Source: Bacillota bacterium
Lineage (GTDB): Bacteria; Bacillota; Clostridia; Acetivibrionales; JAKOSZ01
Direction: 5' to 3'
NCBI GenBank assembly: GCA_029776555.1
Contig: JAKOSZ010000114.1
Span: 1 to 18,720, forward strand
Length of the DNA: 18,720 nt
The notes below the pieces were generated by a model, which made no database searches, had not been told where the DNA came from, and was given only the letters and a program-made list of their open reading frames with translations. This document shows, piece after piece, positions 6,215-14,007 of the stretch. A program made the translations under genes and the position numbers. Numbering within the stretch: position 1 is the first letter of the stretch; each line of letters begins with the position of its first letter.

Positions 6215-6883
6215 ATGGGGCAAAAAGTAAACCCTCATGGGTTAAGGATAGGTATAATTAAGGACTGGGACACCAAGTGGTATGCCGGCGACAACAATTT
6301 CAGCAGTCTGCTGTTAGAGGATTTTCAGATCAGGAAGCATATTAAAAAGAAGCTGTACGCTGCCGGGGTACCAAGGATAGAAATAGAGAGGGCAGCCAAC
6401 AAGATAAGGATAAACATCTACACCGCCAGACCCGGAATTGTTATCGGCAAGGGCGGCACCGGAATAGAAGAGCTCAGGAAAGAATTGGAGAAAATGACCC
6501 AGAAGAGCGTCCTGATTAATATTACCGAGATTAAGGTTCCGGAGCTGGTAGCCCAGCTGGTGGCTGAGAACATAGCTGCGCAGATCGAGAAGCGTATATC
6601 CTTCAGAAGGGCTATGAAGCAGGCCATAACCAGGGCTATGAAGCTGGGGGCCAAGGGCATTAAGGCATCGGCGTCCGGAAGGCTGGGCGGAGCCGAAATT
6701 GCCAGAACGGAGCACTACCATGAGGGGACCATACCTTTGCAGACGCTGAGAGCTGACATAGATTACGGTTTTGCGGAAGCAGATACTACTTACGGGAGAA
6801 TTGGTATTAAAGTTTGGATATACAAGGGCGAGGTTCTTCCGGCTGCAAAGAAGGAGAAAAAGGCGGAAGGAGGAGAACGGTAA
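6215..6883 (+). CDS. rpsC: 30S ribosomal protein S3
   Basis: A 222-residue S3, normal length. It forms part of the mRNA entry helicase of the 30S head. The N-terminus MGQKVNPHGLRIGIIKDWDT is typical; the type 2 KH domain has its GKGG loop at 78-81 (VIGKGGTGIEELRKEL). The C-terminal domain shows GRLGGAEIARTEHYHEGTIP followed by DIDYGFAEADTTYGRIGIKVW. AAGGAGG (6202-6208) lies 6 bases before the ATG. The TAA stop shares one base with the rplP ATG (TAATG), so the two are translationally coupled. Confidence 0.98.
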   Translation: MGQKVNPHGLRIGIIKDWDTKWYAGDNNFSSLLLEDFQIRKHIKKKLYAAGVPRIEIERAANKIRINIYTARPGIVIGKGGTGIEELRKELEKMTQKSVLINITEIKVPELVAQLVAENIAAQIEKRISFRRAMKQAITRAMKLGAKGIKASASGRLGGAEIARTEHYHEGTIPLQTLRADIDYGFAEADTTYGRIGIKVWIYKGEVLPAAKKEKKAEGGER

Positions 6884-7320
6884 TGTTAATGCCCAAAAGG
6901 GTTAAGCATAGAAAGGTCCAGCGGGGCCGGATGAAAGGCATTGCAAGCAGGGGAAACAAGGTTACCAACGGAGAATACGGCCTGCAGGCTTTGGAACCGG
7001 GATGGGTGACGAGCAACCAGATAGAGGCGGCGAGAATATCCTTAACCCACTTTATTAAAAGGGGAGGCCATGTCTGGATAAAGATTTTCCCGGATAAACC
7101 CGTGACCAAGAAACCGGCAGAGACACGTATGGGCAGCGGAAAGGGTTCCCCGGAATACTGGGTGGCAGTAGTGAAGCCGGGCAGGATACTCTTTGAGCTA
7201 GCAGGAGTTGACGAGGAAACCGCAAGGGAGGCCTTAAGACTTGCCATGCATAAGCTTCCCGTACGTTGCAAGTTTGTGACCCGTGAAAGCAAAATAGGTG
7301 GTGAAGCCGATGAAAGCTAA
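6883..7320 (+). CDS. rplP: 50S ribosomal protein L16
   Basis: L16 binds 23S and 5S rRNA and helps position A-site tRNA. The frame is open from 6814, but the ATG at 6883 gives MLMPKRVKHRKVQRGRMKG, the normal N-terminus, and 145 residues (usual 136-145). The strong GGAAGGAGG run at 6864-6873 precedes it. Conserved blocks include GEYGLQALEPGWVTSNQIE (about 30-48), RGGHVWIKIFPDKPVT and MGSGKGSPEYWVAVVKPG. Its last 11 bases overlap rpmC. Confidence 0.97.
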   Translation: MLMPKRVKHRKVQRGRMKGIASRGNKVTNGEYGLQALEPGWVTSNQIEAARISLTHFIKRGGHVWIKIFPDKPVTKKPAETRMGSGKGSPEYWVAVVKPGRILFELAGVDEETAREALRLAMHKLPVRCKFVTRESKIGGEADES

Positions 7321-7513
7321 AGAGATTAGAGCAAAGAGCCAGAGAGAGCTGATTGAAGCTGAAAAGGAATTGAAGGCGGAGTTGTTTAAACTGAGGTTTC
7401 AGCTAGCTACCAACCAGCTTGACAACCCCATGAGGTTAAAGGAAGTCAAGCGGTCCATTGCCAGGATAAAAACAGTAATGAGGGAAAGGGAAATCAGAGG
7501 AATCGACCAATAG
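7310..7513 (+). CDS. rpmC: 50S ribosomal protein L29
   Basis: A small helical-hairpin protein at the exit-tunnel rim beside L23. Possible starts are GTG 7298, GTG 7301 and ATG 7310. AGGTGG at 7296-7301 sits 8 bases before ATG 7310 and the resulting 67 residues (MKAKEIRAKSQRELIEAEKE...) match the usual 60-68, so that start is chosen. It overlaps the end of rplP by 11 bases. The C-terminal SIARIKTVMREREIRG is typical of the family. Confidence 0.96.
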   Translation: MKAKEIRAKSQRELIEAEKELKAELFKLRFQLATNQLDNPMRLKEVKRSIARIKTVMREREIRGIDQ

Positions 7514-7537
7514 TCCCGTGAAAAGGAGGGAGACGCT

Positions 7538-7795
7538 TTGACAGAGAGAGGTCGCAGGAAAACCAGGATTGGCAAAGTTGTCAGCGACAAAATGGATAAA
7601 ACCATAGTTGTGGCCGTAGAGACCACTGTACAGCATCCCCTGTACAAGAAGATGGTTAAGAGGACATACAAACTCAAGGCCCACGATGAGAACAACGAGT
7701 GCAAGGTGGGCGACAAGGTTAAAGTGATGGAAACAAGGCCTTTGAGCAAAGAGAAGAGATGGAGGCTCGTTCAAATAATAGAAAAAGCCCAGTAA
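7538..7795 (+). CDS. rpsQ: 30S ribosomal protein S17
   Basis: An 85-residue OB-fold protein that binds 16S rRNA helices early in 30S assembly. RGRRKTRIGKVVSDKMDKTI (about 4-23) and VGDKVKVMETRPLSKEKRW (about 58-76) are family signatures. The start is TTG at 7538 with AGGAGG (7524-7529) 8 bases upstream; no ATG gives the conserved N-terminus. Confidence 0.97.
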   Translation: MTERGRRKTRIGKVVSDKMDKTIVVAVETTVQHPLYKKMVKRTYKLKAHDENNECKVGDKVKVMETRPLSKEKRWRLVQIIEKAQ

Positions 7796-7819
7796 TAACA
7801 ACGAAGGGAGGTACGGGAC

Positions 7820-8188
7820 ATGATCCAGCCGCAGACAAGATTGAAGGTGGCAGATAACACCGGGGCAAAGGAAGTCATGTGCATAAGGGTTTTAGGTGGT
7901 TCCATGAGGAAGTACGCCAACATCGGCGACGTGATTGTGGCATCTGTTAAAAATGCAACGCCCGGTGGAGTTGTAAAAAAAGGCGAAGTGGTAAGATGCG
8001 TTGTAGTAAGAAGCAAGAAGGGCTTGAGGAGGCCGGACGGGTCCTATATTAAGTTTGACGAAAACGCTGCTGTCATTATAAGAGAGGATAAAAATCCGAG
8101 AGGGACGCGTATATTTGGCCCTGTGGCAAGGGAACTGAGAGAGAAGGACTATATGAAGATCCTGTCCCTTGCACCTGAGGTTCTATAA
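7820..8188 (+). CDS. rplN: 50S ribosomal protein L14
   Basis: A 122-residue L14, exactly the usual bacterial length. It forms an intersubunit bridge and is the docking site of the silencing factor RsfS. MIQPQTRLKVADNTGAKEVM is the conserved N-terminus, followed by the VVRSKKGLRRPDGSYIKFDENA block and the C-terminal RIFGPVARELREKDYMKILSLAPEVL type end. SD GGGAGG (7806-7811) with 8-base spacing. This gene conventionally opens the spc operon, but no promoter is seen in the 24-base gap, so it is probably part of the S10 transcript. Confidence 0.98.
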   Translation: MIQPQTRLKVADNTGAKEVMCIRVLGGSMRKYANIGDVIVASVKNATPGGVVKKGEVVRCVVVRSKKGLRRPDGSYIKFDENAAVIIREDKNPRGTRIFGPVARELREKDYMKILSLAPEVL

Positions 8189-8204
8189 GAAGGAGGTGCT
8201 TAAC

Positions 8205-8552
8205 TTGGCTGGTAAGGTGCATGTGAGGAGAAACGATGTGGTTTACGTCCTGACCGGCAAGGACAAGGGGAAAAAGGGCAAAGTCCTGAAGGTTTTTCCG
8301 TCTGAAGGCAAGGTATTGGTAGAAGGCGTAAACATCGCCACTAAACATAGAAAACCCAGAAAGGCATATGAGCAGGGAGGCATAATTCACCAGGAGGCTC
8401 CGATAGACAGTTCCAACGTCATGCTTGTGTGCAGCAAGTGCGATTCGCCTGCGAAGGTTGGAAAGAAGATACTGGAGAACGGAGAAAAGGTGAGGATGTG
8501 CAAGAGGTGCGGTGAGATAATCGACGTCATCAGGGAGCCGAAGGGAAGTTAA
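8205..8552 (+). CDS. rplX: 50S ribosomal protein L24 with CxxC zinc-ribbon-like end
   Basis: L24 starts 50S assembly and sits near the exit tunnel. The frame is open from 8169, but a TTG at 8205 has AGGAGG (8191-8196) 8 bases upstream and yields MAGKVHVRRNDVVYVLTGKD, the usual N-terminal KOW region. Length is then 115, slightly above the usual 101-108. The C-terminal part has two CxxC pairs, C76/C79 (CSKC) and C99/C102 (CKRC), a probable zinc site found in a subset of bacterial L24 proteins. The upstream 12 codons overlap the rplN end and lack an SD. Confidence 0.95.
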   Translation: MAGKVHVRRNDVVYVLTGKDKGKKGKVLKVFPSEGKVLVEGVNIATKHRKPRKAYEQGGIIHQEAPIDSSNVMLVCSKCDSPAKVGKKILENGEKVRMCKRCGEIIDVIREPKGS

Positions 8553-8579
8553 GCTTTTTGGAGGGAGGTACTGTAAGAC

Positions 8580-9122
8580 ATGCCAAGGCTCAAGGATAAA
8601 TACTTAAAAGAAGTGGTTCCGGCATTGCAGGCAAAGTTTAATTATAGAAACCCTATGGAAGTGCCCAAACTGGAAAAGATAGTAATTAATATGGGCGTAA
8701 GCGATGCCAGGGAAAACCCCAAGGCACTGGATGCGGCTGCGGGCGACCTGGCCCAGATTTCCGGCCAGAAGCCCATTATAACCAAGGCGAGAAATTCGAT
8801 AGCGGCTTTTAAGATAAGGCGCGGGATGAGCATAGGGTGCAAGGTTACCCTCCGGGGGAACAGGATGTACGAATTTGCCGATAAGCTGTTTAACCTGGCC
8901 TTGCCCAGAGTCAGGGACTTCAGGGGTGTTTCCCCCAATTCCTTTGACGGCAGGGGGAATTACTCCCTGGGTTTGAGAGAGCAGCTGATTTTTCCGGAGA
9001 TCGACTACGATAAGATAGACAAGGTAAGAGGTATGGAGATAAATTTTGTGACAACCGCCGAAACCGACGAGGAAGCAAGAGAGTTGTTAAGATTGCTGGG
9101 AATGCCATTCGGTCAGTCATAA
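8580..9122 (+). CDS. rplE: 50S ribosomal protein L5
   Basis: A 180-residue L5, normal length (179-180). It carries 5S rRNA into the central protuberance and touches P-site tRNA. MPRLKDKYLKEVVPALQAKF is typical; the 5S-binding region is QKPIITKARNSIAAFKIRRG (about 62-81) and LPRVRDFRGVSPNSFDGRGN (about 108-127) is a strong family signature. SD GGAGG (8564-8568), 11 bases before ATG. Confidence 0.98.
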   Translation: MPRLKDKYLKEVVPALQAKFNYRNPMEVPKLEKIVINMGVSDARENPKALDAAAGDLAQISGQKPIITKARNSIAAFKIRRGMSIGCKVTLRGNRMYEFADKLFNLALPRVRDFRGVSPNSFDGRGNYSLGLREQLIFPEIDYDKIDKVRGMEINFVTTAETDEEARELLRLLGMPFGQS

Positions 9123-9137
9123 AGGAGGGAATAGCTG

Positions 9138-9323
9138 GTGGCCAAAAAGTCCCTTATATTAAAACAGCAAAGAAAGCCAAAGTTCAGTACCAGGGCGTAT
9201 AACAGGTGCAAGATTTGCGGTAGGCCTCACGCATATATGAGAAAATTCGGGGTGTGCCGTCTTTGCTTCAGGGATTTGGCGTATAAGGGCCATATACCTG
9301 GAGTGAAAAAGGCAAGCTGGTAA
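9138..9323 (+). CDS. rpsN: 30S ribosomal protein S14 type Z
   Basis: The short, zinc-binding (C+) form of S14, 61 residues, with C24/C27 (CKIC) and C40/C43 (CRLC) as ligands. It belongs to the 30S head near S3 and S10. RAYNRCKICGRPHAYMRKFG and the end GHIPGVKKASW are diagnostic. The start is GTG with an AAAGGAGGG SD at 9121-9129. This type is the default in Clostridia; no zinc-independent paralogue is in this window. Confidence 0.97.
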   Translation: MAKKSLILKQQRKPKFSTRAYNRCKICGRPHAYMRKFGVCRLCFRDLAYKGHIPGVKKASW

Positions 9324-9346
9324 CAGGGAGGAAGGAGGTTAGACCT

Positions 9347-9745
9347 ATGCAGACAACCGATGCAATTGCTGATATGCTGACCAGGATAAGGAATGCCAAC
9401 TCCGCAAGGCATGAATCCGTTGATATACCGGCTTCCAATTTAAAGAAGGCTATTGCCGGAATACTGTTGGAAGAAGGCTATATAAAGAGCTTTGAGGTAA
9501 TAGAAGACGGAAAGCAGGGAATAATCAGAATTTTCTTGAAATATACCACTGACAAGCAGAAGGTTATAACGGGCCTTAAAAGGATAAGCAAGCCGGGCCT
9601 TCGCGTTTATGCCGGTAAGGACGAGATACCCAAAGTACTGGGCGGCCTCGGAATTGCAATAATCTCCACTTCAAAGGGAATTATGACGGATAAAAAGGCG
9701 CGGAAGGAAGGGGTAGGGGGCGAAGTTCTGGCCTTTGTATGGTAA
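9347..9745 (+). CDS. rpsH: 30S ribosomal protein S8
   Basis: A 132-residue S8, normal length; it binds helix 21 of 16S rRNA and in E. coli represses the spc operon. TDAIADMLTRIRNANSARHE (3-22) is the family N-terminus and ISTSKGIMTDKKARKEGVGG (about 107-126) with the end EVLAFVW is diagnostic. SD AGGAGG (9333-9338), 8-base spacing. An 85-base gap follows, with a small GGATG/CATCC stem before rplF. Confidence 0.98.
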   Translation: MQTTDAIADMLTRIRNANSARHESVDIPASNLKKAIAGILLEEGYIKSFEVIEDGKQGIIRIFLKYTTDKQKVITGLKRISKPGLRVYAGKDEIPKVLGGLGIAIISTSKGIMTDKKARKEGVGGEVLAFVW

Positions 9746-9830
9746 TAGCCTGTGTATATAAACCCCTTTAGGTCCTATTCTGAAAAGGATGCCTGGTCAT
9801 CCATAATATTAAGAACTGGAGGTAAGACAT

Positions 9831-10376
9831 GTGTCAAGGATTGGAAAAATGCCTATCGCCATACCTGAAGGCGTAGAGGTGAAACTTGATGATGAGTACC
9901 GGGTAACGGTGAAAGGTCCCAAGGGAACTTTGACAAAGGAGTTCCACAGGGATATGATAATTAAGGTTGAAGATGGAAAAATACTTGTACAGAGGCCTTC
10001 TGACGCAAAGCTCCACAAGTCTCTTCATGGACTTACCAGGACTCTGTTAAACAACATGATCATCGGAGTTACAAACGGTTTTGAGAAGGCTCTTGAAATA
10101 CAAGGTGTTGGCTTTAGGGCGCAAAAACAAGGCAAGAAGCTTGTCCTTACTTTAGGCTATTCACACCCTGTTGAGATGGTAGAGCCTGATGGTATTACGG
10201 TTGATGTGCCGGCTCCTAACGAGATCATAGTGAGGGGAATTGACAAACAGGCTGTGGGCGAGTTCGCAGCGAAAATCAGGAGCAAGCGTAAACCGGAAGT
10301 ATACAAGGGTAAAGGCATAAGGTACAAGGGCGAAGTCGTCAGGCTCAAAGTGGGTAAGGCCGGAGCCAAGAAATAG
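9831..10376 (+). CDS. rplF: 50S ribosomal protein L6
   Basis: A 181-residue L6 (usual 177-182) near the sarcin-ricin loop and factor-binding site. MSRIGKMPIAIPEGVEV is the normal N-terminus; the second half holds GVGFRAQKQGKKLVLTLGYS and the diagnostic PEVYKGKGIRYKGEVVRLKV region. The start is GTG at 9831, overlapped out of frame by an ATG at 9829; GGAGG at 9818-9822 is 8 bases from the GTG. The preceding 85-base gap has no convincing promoter. Confidence 0.97.
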   Translation: MSRIGKMPIAIPEGVEVKLDDEYRVTVKGPKGTLTKEFHRDMIIKVEDGKILVQRPSDAKLHKSLHGLTRTLLNNMIIGVTNGFEKALEIQGVGFRAQKQGKKLVLTLGYSHPVEMVEPDGITVDVPAPNEIIVRGIDKQAVGEFAAKIRSKRKPEVYKGKGIRYKGEVVRLKVGKAGAKK

Positions 10377-10392
10377 AAGGGAGTGAAACCAG

Positions 10393-10761
10393 GTGATAAG
10401 CAAGCCCAGCAGAAATGAAATAAGGCTGCGCAAGCACGAGAGGGTGCGCAAGAGAGTACATGGAACGCCTGAGCGTCCAAGGCTGAATGTTTTTAAGAGT
10501 TTGAAACATATCTATGCCCAGGTAATAGATGACACTACGGGGAATACCCTTGTTGCCGCCTCCACCCTGGACAAGGCTCTTAAGGGCAAGTTAAAGACGG
10601 GTGGAAACAAGGAAGCTGCCAGAGAGGTAGGCAAGATTGTTGCCCAGAGGGCACTTGAGAAAGGCATAAGCAAGGTTGTGTTTGACAGGGGCGGCTATAT
10701 CTATCACGGCAGGGTAAAGGAACTGGCCGAAGCAGCAAGGGAAGCCGGGTTGGAGTTTTAG
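10393..10761 (+). CDS. rplR: 50S ribosomal protein L18
   Basis: A 122-residue L18 (usual 115-122) that binds 5S rRNA with L5. RLRKHERVRKRVHGTPERPR (about 11-30) is the basic 5S-binding N-terminus, and FDRGGYIYHGRVKELAEAAR followed by EAGLEF is the standard C-terminus. The start is GTG at 10393, 9 bases after AAGGGAG (10377-10383). Sixteen bases separate it from rplF and 19 from rpsE. Confidence 0.97.
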   Translation: MISKPSRNEIRLRKHERVRKRVHGTPERPRLNVFKSLKHIYAQVIDDTTGNTLVAASTLDKALKGKLKTGGNKEAAREVGKIVAQRALEKGISKVVFDRGGYIYHGRVKELAEAAREAGLEF

Positions 10762-10780
10762 GCGAAAGGAGTGAAAGGAA

Positions 10781-11290
10781 TTGCAGCGGAAACAGCGTAT
10801 AGACGCTAGTACACTTGATCTGAAAGAGAGAGTTGTCCACATAGGGCACGTGGCGAAGGTAGTAAAAGGAGGAAAGAACTTCAGGTTCAGCGCCCTTGTG
10901 GTTGTGGGAGATGAAAACGGCTACGTGGGAGCCGGGATGGGAAAAGCTGCTGAAATTCCGGACGCCATAAGAAAAGGCGTGGAAGACGCGAAGAAGAACC
11001 TCATAAAGGTACCCATCGTGGAAACAACGATACCCCATGAAGTGATAGGTGAGTTTGGCGCGGGAAAGGTGCTGTTAAAACCCGCGGAACCCGGTACGGG
11101 CGTTATTGCAGGCGGACCGGTGAGGGCCGTCCTTGAGCTGGCCGGTATTCAGAATGTGAGGACAAAGTCCCTCGGCAGCAACAACCCCATAAATATGGTA
11201 CGCGCTACCGTAACGGGTTTAAAGCAGCTGAGGACCGTGGAAGATGTGGCAAGACTCCGGGGGAAAACGGTGGAAGAAATACTCAACTAG
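10781..11290 (+). CDS. rpsE: 30S ribosomal protein S5
   Basis: A 169-residue S5 (usual 165-170), part of the mRNA entry site with S3 and S4 and important for accuracy. The double-stranded RNA-binding segment HVAKVVKGGKNFRFSALVVV (about 23-42) and GYVGAGMGKAAEIPDAIRKG are present, as is VLELAGIQNVRTKSLGSNNP. The start is TTG at 10781, 9 bases after AAAGGAG (10765-10771). No ATG or GTG gives the proper N-terminus. Confidence 0.97.
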   Translation: MQRKQRIDASTLDLKERVVHIGHVAKVVKGGKNFRFSALVVVGDENGYVGAGMGKAAEIPDAIRKGVEDAKKNLIKVPIVETTIPHEVIGEFGAGKVLLKPAEPGTGVIAGGPVRAVLELAGIQNVRTKSLGSNNPINMVRATVTGLKQLRTVEDVARLRGKTVEEILN

Positions 11291-11303
11291 AGGGGGGATT
11301 CCG

Positions 11304-11483
11304 GTGGCGAAGCTGAAGATAACTCTCATAAGGAGCACCAGCAAGGCGAAAGAGGACCAAAAGGCCACTGTAAGGGCTCTGGGATTAAGAAAAATCGGTA
11401 GCACCGTTGAACATAATGATACACCTCAGATAAGAGGAATGATCAGAAAAATAACGCACCTGGTTTTGGTGGAAGAAGAGTAG
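11304..11483 (+). CDS. rpmD: 50S ribosomal protein L30
   Basis: A 59-residue bacterial-type L30. The frame is open from 11244 but the first 20 codons overlap rpsE; GTG at 11304 gives MAKLKITLIRSTSKAKEDQK, the family N-terminus, with AGGGGGG (11291-11297) 6 bases upstream. The conserved ATVRALGLRKIGSTVEHNDT and the end GMIRKITHLVLVEEE confirm it. Confidence 0.96.
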   Translation: MAKLKITLIRSTSKAKEDQKATVRALGLRKIGSTVEHNDTPQIRGMIRKITHLVLVEEE

Positions 11484-11494
11484 GAGGTGTTATG

Positions 11495-11938
11495 ATGAGG
11501 CTCTTTGAACTTAGGACACCTGCGGGAGCAAAAAAGGAACCAAAGAGAAAGGGCAGGGGGATAGGTTCAGGAAACGGCAAAACGGCCGGAAGGGGCCATA
11601 AGGGTCAAAACTCTCGTTCCGGCGGAGGCGTAAGGCCCGGATTTGAGGGTGGCCAGATGCCGCTTTACATGAGAATCCCCAAAAGAGGTTTTAATAACAA
11701 GAGGTTTGCCAAAGAGTATGCCGAAATTAACGTTTCAGCCCTGAACGGATTTGAAGACGGGACTCTCGTTACTCCCGAGCTTCTTAAAGAGAAGGGAATT
11801 GTTAAAAACCTCCGGGACGGGGTCTCGGTTTTAGGAAAGGGAGAGCTTACCAAGAAACTTCACGTACAGGCTGCGAGATTCTCGAAAACGGCTTCTCAAA
11901 AGATAGAAGCTGCGGGAGGAAAGGCCGAGGTGGTATAG
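11495..11938 (+). CDS. rplO: 50S ribosomal protein L15
   Basis: A 147-residue L15 (usual 144-148), a late 50S assembly protein. The glycine- and basic-rich N-terminal arm (GRGIGSGNGKTAGRGHKGQN, about 21-40) threads into rRNA; PLYMRIPKRGFNNKRFAKEY and the C-terminal AARFSKTASQKIEAAGGKAE are diagnostic. Two adjacent ATGs exist; 11495 is 7 bases from GGAGG (11483-11487) and 11492 only 4, so 11495 is preferred. Its TAG is one base before the secY ATG. Confidence 0.95.
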   Translation: MRLFELRTPAGAKKEPKRKGRGIGSGNGKTAGRGHKGQNSRSGGGVRPGFEGGQMPLYMRIPKRGFNNKRFAKEYAEINVSALNGFEDGTLVTPELLKEKGIVKNLRDGVSVLGKGELTKKLHVQAARFSKTASQKIEAAGGKAEVV

Positions 11939-11939
11939 T

Positions 11940-13229
11940 ATGGGCAGTATGTTTGAAACCTTGAAAAACGCCTGGAAGATTCAGGACTTAAGGAAAAAGA
12001 TACTGTTTACCGTTGCAATGCTCATTGTGTTCAGGATTGGCTCCTTTATACCTGTGCCGGGCTTTGCTCCGGACAGGTTCGCGGCGTATTTAAAGGGCGG
12101 CACCCTGTTTGGCTTTATGGACATAGTGACCGGAGGAGCCCTGGCCAACGCCACGATTTTTGCAATGGGCATTACCCCATACATCAACTCGTCCATTATT
12201 ATGCAGCTTCTGACGGTGGCCATTCCTAAACTTGAGCAGCTCTCCAAGGAAGGAGAGGAAGGAAGGAAAAAACTGGCCCAGTATGTAAGGTACGGGGCTG
12301 TTATCCTTGGCTTTATCCAGGCCGTAGGTATTTTCTTCGGCCTTTCAGGGGCCCTCTATGAGGGGAGGACGGTGCTGGGCTTTATCACCGTAACACTCAC
12401 GCTTACTGCCGGTACGGCCTTCTTAATGTGGCTTGGGGAAAAGATTACCGAGCACGGGGTTGGCAACGGCATATCCCTCATAATCTTTGCCGGTATAGTG
12501 TCGAGGGGTCCCCAGGGAGCCTATGCCGTATACCAGCTGTTCAGGACCGGCGCCCTTGGAAGCGGCGTATTGGGAATACTGTCCATACTGGGTATAGGCC
12601 TTGTGTTCCTCGGAGCCATCGTAGCCGTCATCTGGGTAAACGAAGCCGAGAGAAGAATACCGATACAATATGCCAAGAGGGTTATAGGGAGAAGGATTTA
12701 CGGAGGACAGAGCACCCATATACCCATAAAAGTGAACCTGGCAGGGGTTATCCCGATAATATTTGCCATGTCGCTGATGGCGTTTCCATCCACCATTGTC
12801 TCCTATTTCTTCCCCAACTCCACCAACCCGTTCGTTGTGTGGCTGAGAAACATTCAGAACAGTATGTGGTATGCCCTTTTGTATGCCCTGTTGATTATAG
12901 GCTTTACGTTTTTCTACACCATCATACAGTTTAACCCGATAGAGATAGCCAACAACCTGAAAAAGAACGGGGGATTTATACCGGGGATAAGGCCTGGAAA
13001 ACCGACGGCGGACTATATAAGCAGGGTCCTCAACAGGATAACCTGGTTCGGGGGACTGTTCCTGGCCCTGATTACGGTATTCCCCAGCATAATAGGCCAG
13101 TTCACCAAAATCCAGAACATCTGGTTCAGCGGCACGGCGATGCTCATTCTCGTCGGGGTAGCGCTGGAGACGGTTAAACAGGTAGAATCGCAGATGCTTA
13201 TGAGGCACTATAAAGGTTTCCTGGAATAA
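11940..13229 (+). CDS. secY: Protein translocase subunit SecY
   Basis: The main channel subunit of the Sec translocon, 429 residues (usual 420-440), with ten predicted membrane helices. Family blocks: FRIGSFIPVPGFAP in the TM1 region, the plug and TM2 region FMDIVTGGALANATIFAMGI with YINSSIIMQLL, and the cytoplasmic segments ERRIPIQYAKR and NGGFIPGIRPGKPTADYI used for SecA and ribosome contact. The C-terminus ends SQMLMRHYKGFLE. ATG 11940 has GAGGTGG (11927-11933) 6 bases upstream; ATG 11949 would give the common MFETLKNAW start but is 15 bases from it. Placement downstream of rplO couples channel supply to ribosome supply. Confidence 0.98.
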   Translation: MGSMFETLKNAWKIQDLRKKILFTVAMLIVFRIGSFIPVPGFAPDRFAAYLKGGTLFGFMDIVTGGALANATIFAMGITPYINSSIIMQLLTVAIPKLEQLSKEGEEGRKKLAQYVRYGAVILGFIQAVGIFFGLSGALYEGRTVLGFITVTLTLTAGTAFLMWLGEKITEHGVGNGISLIIFAGIVSRGPQGAYAVYQLFRTGALGSGVLGILSILGIGLVFLGAIVAVIWVNEAERRIPIQYAKRVIGRRIYGGQSTHIPIKVNLAGVIPIIFAMSLMAFPSTIVSYFFPNSTNPFVVWLRNIQNSMWYALLYALLIIGFTFFYTIIQFNPIEIANNLKKNGGFIPGIRPGKPTADYISRVLNRITWFGGLFLALITVFPSIIGQFTKIQNIWFSGTAMLILVGVALETVKQVESQMLMRHYKGFLE

Positions 13230-13323
13230 GGCAAGCTATTTAGCGGCAGGATGCGCGCAGACACATGGAGGACTTCAGGAACTCGCTTATTAAATCGATA
13301 GCTGGGAGGCGCAGAAGAGCGGT

Positions 13324-13974
13324 ATGTATATTATCTTGCTGGGAGCACCGGCAGCGGGGAAAGGTACCCAAGCCGAGCTGCTGACCAAGAGTTATGCTAT
13401 ACCCCATATCTCCACCGGAGACATATTCCGGGGCAATATCGCCCAGGGCACCCTGCTGGGCCTGAAGGCCAATGAGTATATCAGCAGGGGGCTCCTGGTC
13501 CCGGATGAAATAACCGAGGGGATAGTGGCAGACCGGCTCCGGCAGGATGATTGCAGGAAAGGGTTTTTGCTGGACGGATTTCCAAGGACCGTGCATCAGG
13601 CCGAGTTTCTGGATGGCCTGTTGAAAGACCTTGGTGTTGAAATTGATGCGGTTATAAACATTGATACGCCTGACCATGTTTTAATCGAGAGAATTACCGG
13701 GAGGAGAGTCTGCGAAAGCTGCAAAGCCGTCTACCACGTAAAGGCCAAACCTTCCAGGACAGAAGGGGTCTGCGACAAGTGCGGGGGAAAGCTGGTTCAA
13801 AGAGAGGACGATAAAGAAGAGACTTTCTTAAAGCGCCTGAAGACCTATTACAGCCAGACTAAACCGCTGCTCGACTATTACGAAAAAGAGCGCAAGCTTT
13901 TTAACGTCGACGGCAGCACTGACGCGGAGCTGACGGCAAGCCGGATAATCAGAATACTGGAAGATGTCGGATAG
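13324..13974 (+). CDS. adk: Adenylate kinase, zinc-lid long form
   Basis: Interconverts ATP plus AMP and two ADP in the cytosol. At 216 residues it is the long form. The P-loop is GAPAAGKGT (7-15), the AMP-binding block ISTGDIFR (29-36) and FLLDGFPRT (81-89). The lid has four cysteines, C130/C133 and C150/C153, so it should bind zinc as in Gram-positive homologues. The 94-base gap from secY is longer than usual, and GGGAGG (13304-13309) is 14 bases from the ATG, so initiation may be weaker than in the ribosomal genes. An alternative start is not apparent because residue 1 fits the family (MYIILLGAP). Confidence 0.97.
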   Translation: MYIILLGAPAAGKGTQAELLTKSYAIPHISTGDIFRGNIAQGTLLGLKANEYISRGLLVPDEITEGIVADRLRQDDCRKGFLLDGFPRTVHQAEFLDGLLKDLGVEIDAVINIDTPDHVLIERITGRRVCESCKAVYHVKAKPSRTEGVCDKCGGKLVQREDDKEETFLKRLKTYYSQTKPLLDYYEKERKLFNVDGSTDAELTASRIIRILEDVG

Positions 13975-14007
13975 ACACGGCGGCTTAAGATTGAAGGTGT
14001 GTAATCA

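Noticed and set aside
7820..7820. Separate promoter for the spc operon before rplN
   Set aside because: The 24-base gap between rpsQ and rplN has only an SD, so S10 and spc genes appear to form one transcript.
9746..9830. Possible promoter in the rpsH-rplF gap (TTCTGA, then CATAAT after 18 bases)
   Set aside because: The -35 match is only 3 of 6 bases and the -10 is imperfect; the small GGATG/CATCC stem is too weak to interpret.
12423..13208. A 261-codon minus-strand frame and a 168-codon plus-strand frame within secY
   Set aside because: Both overlap the clear SecY membrane protein frame and have compositions typical of shadow translations.
13230..13323. A 16-codon frame in the secY-adk gap
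   Set aside because: The only SD-like sequence directly touches the ATG, and nothing else supports translation.
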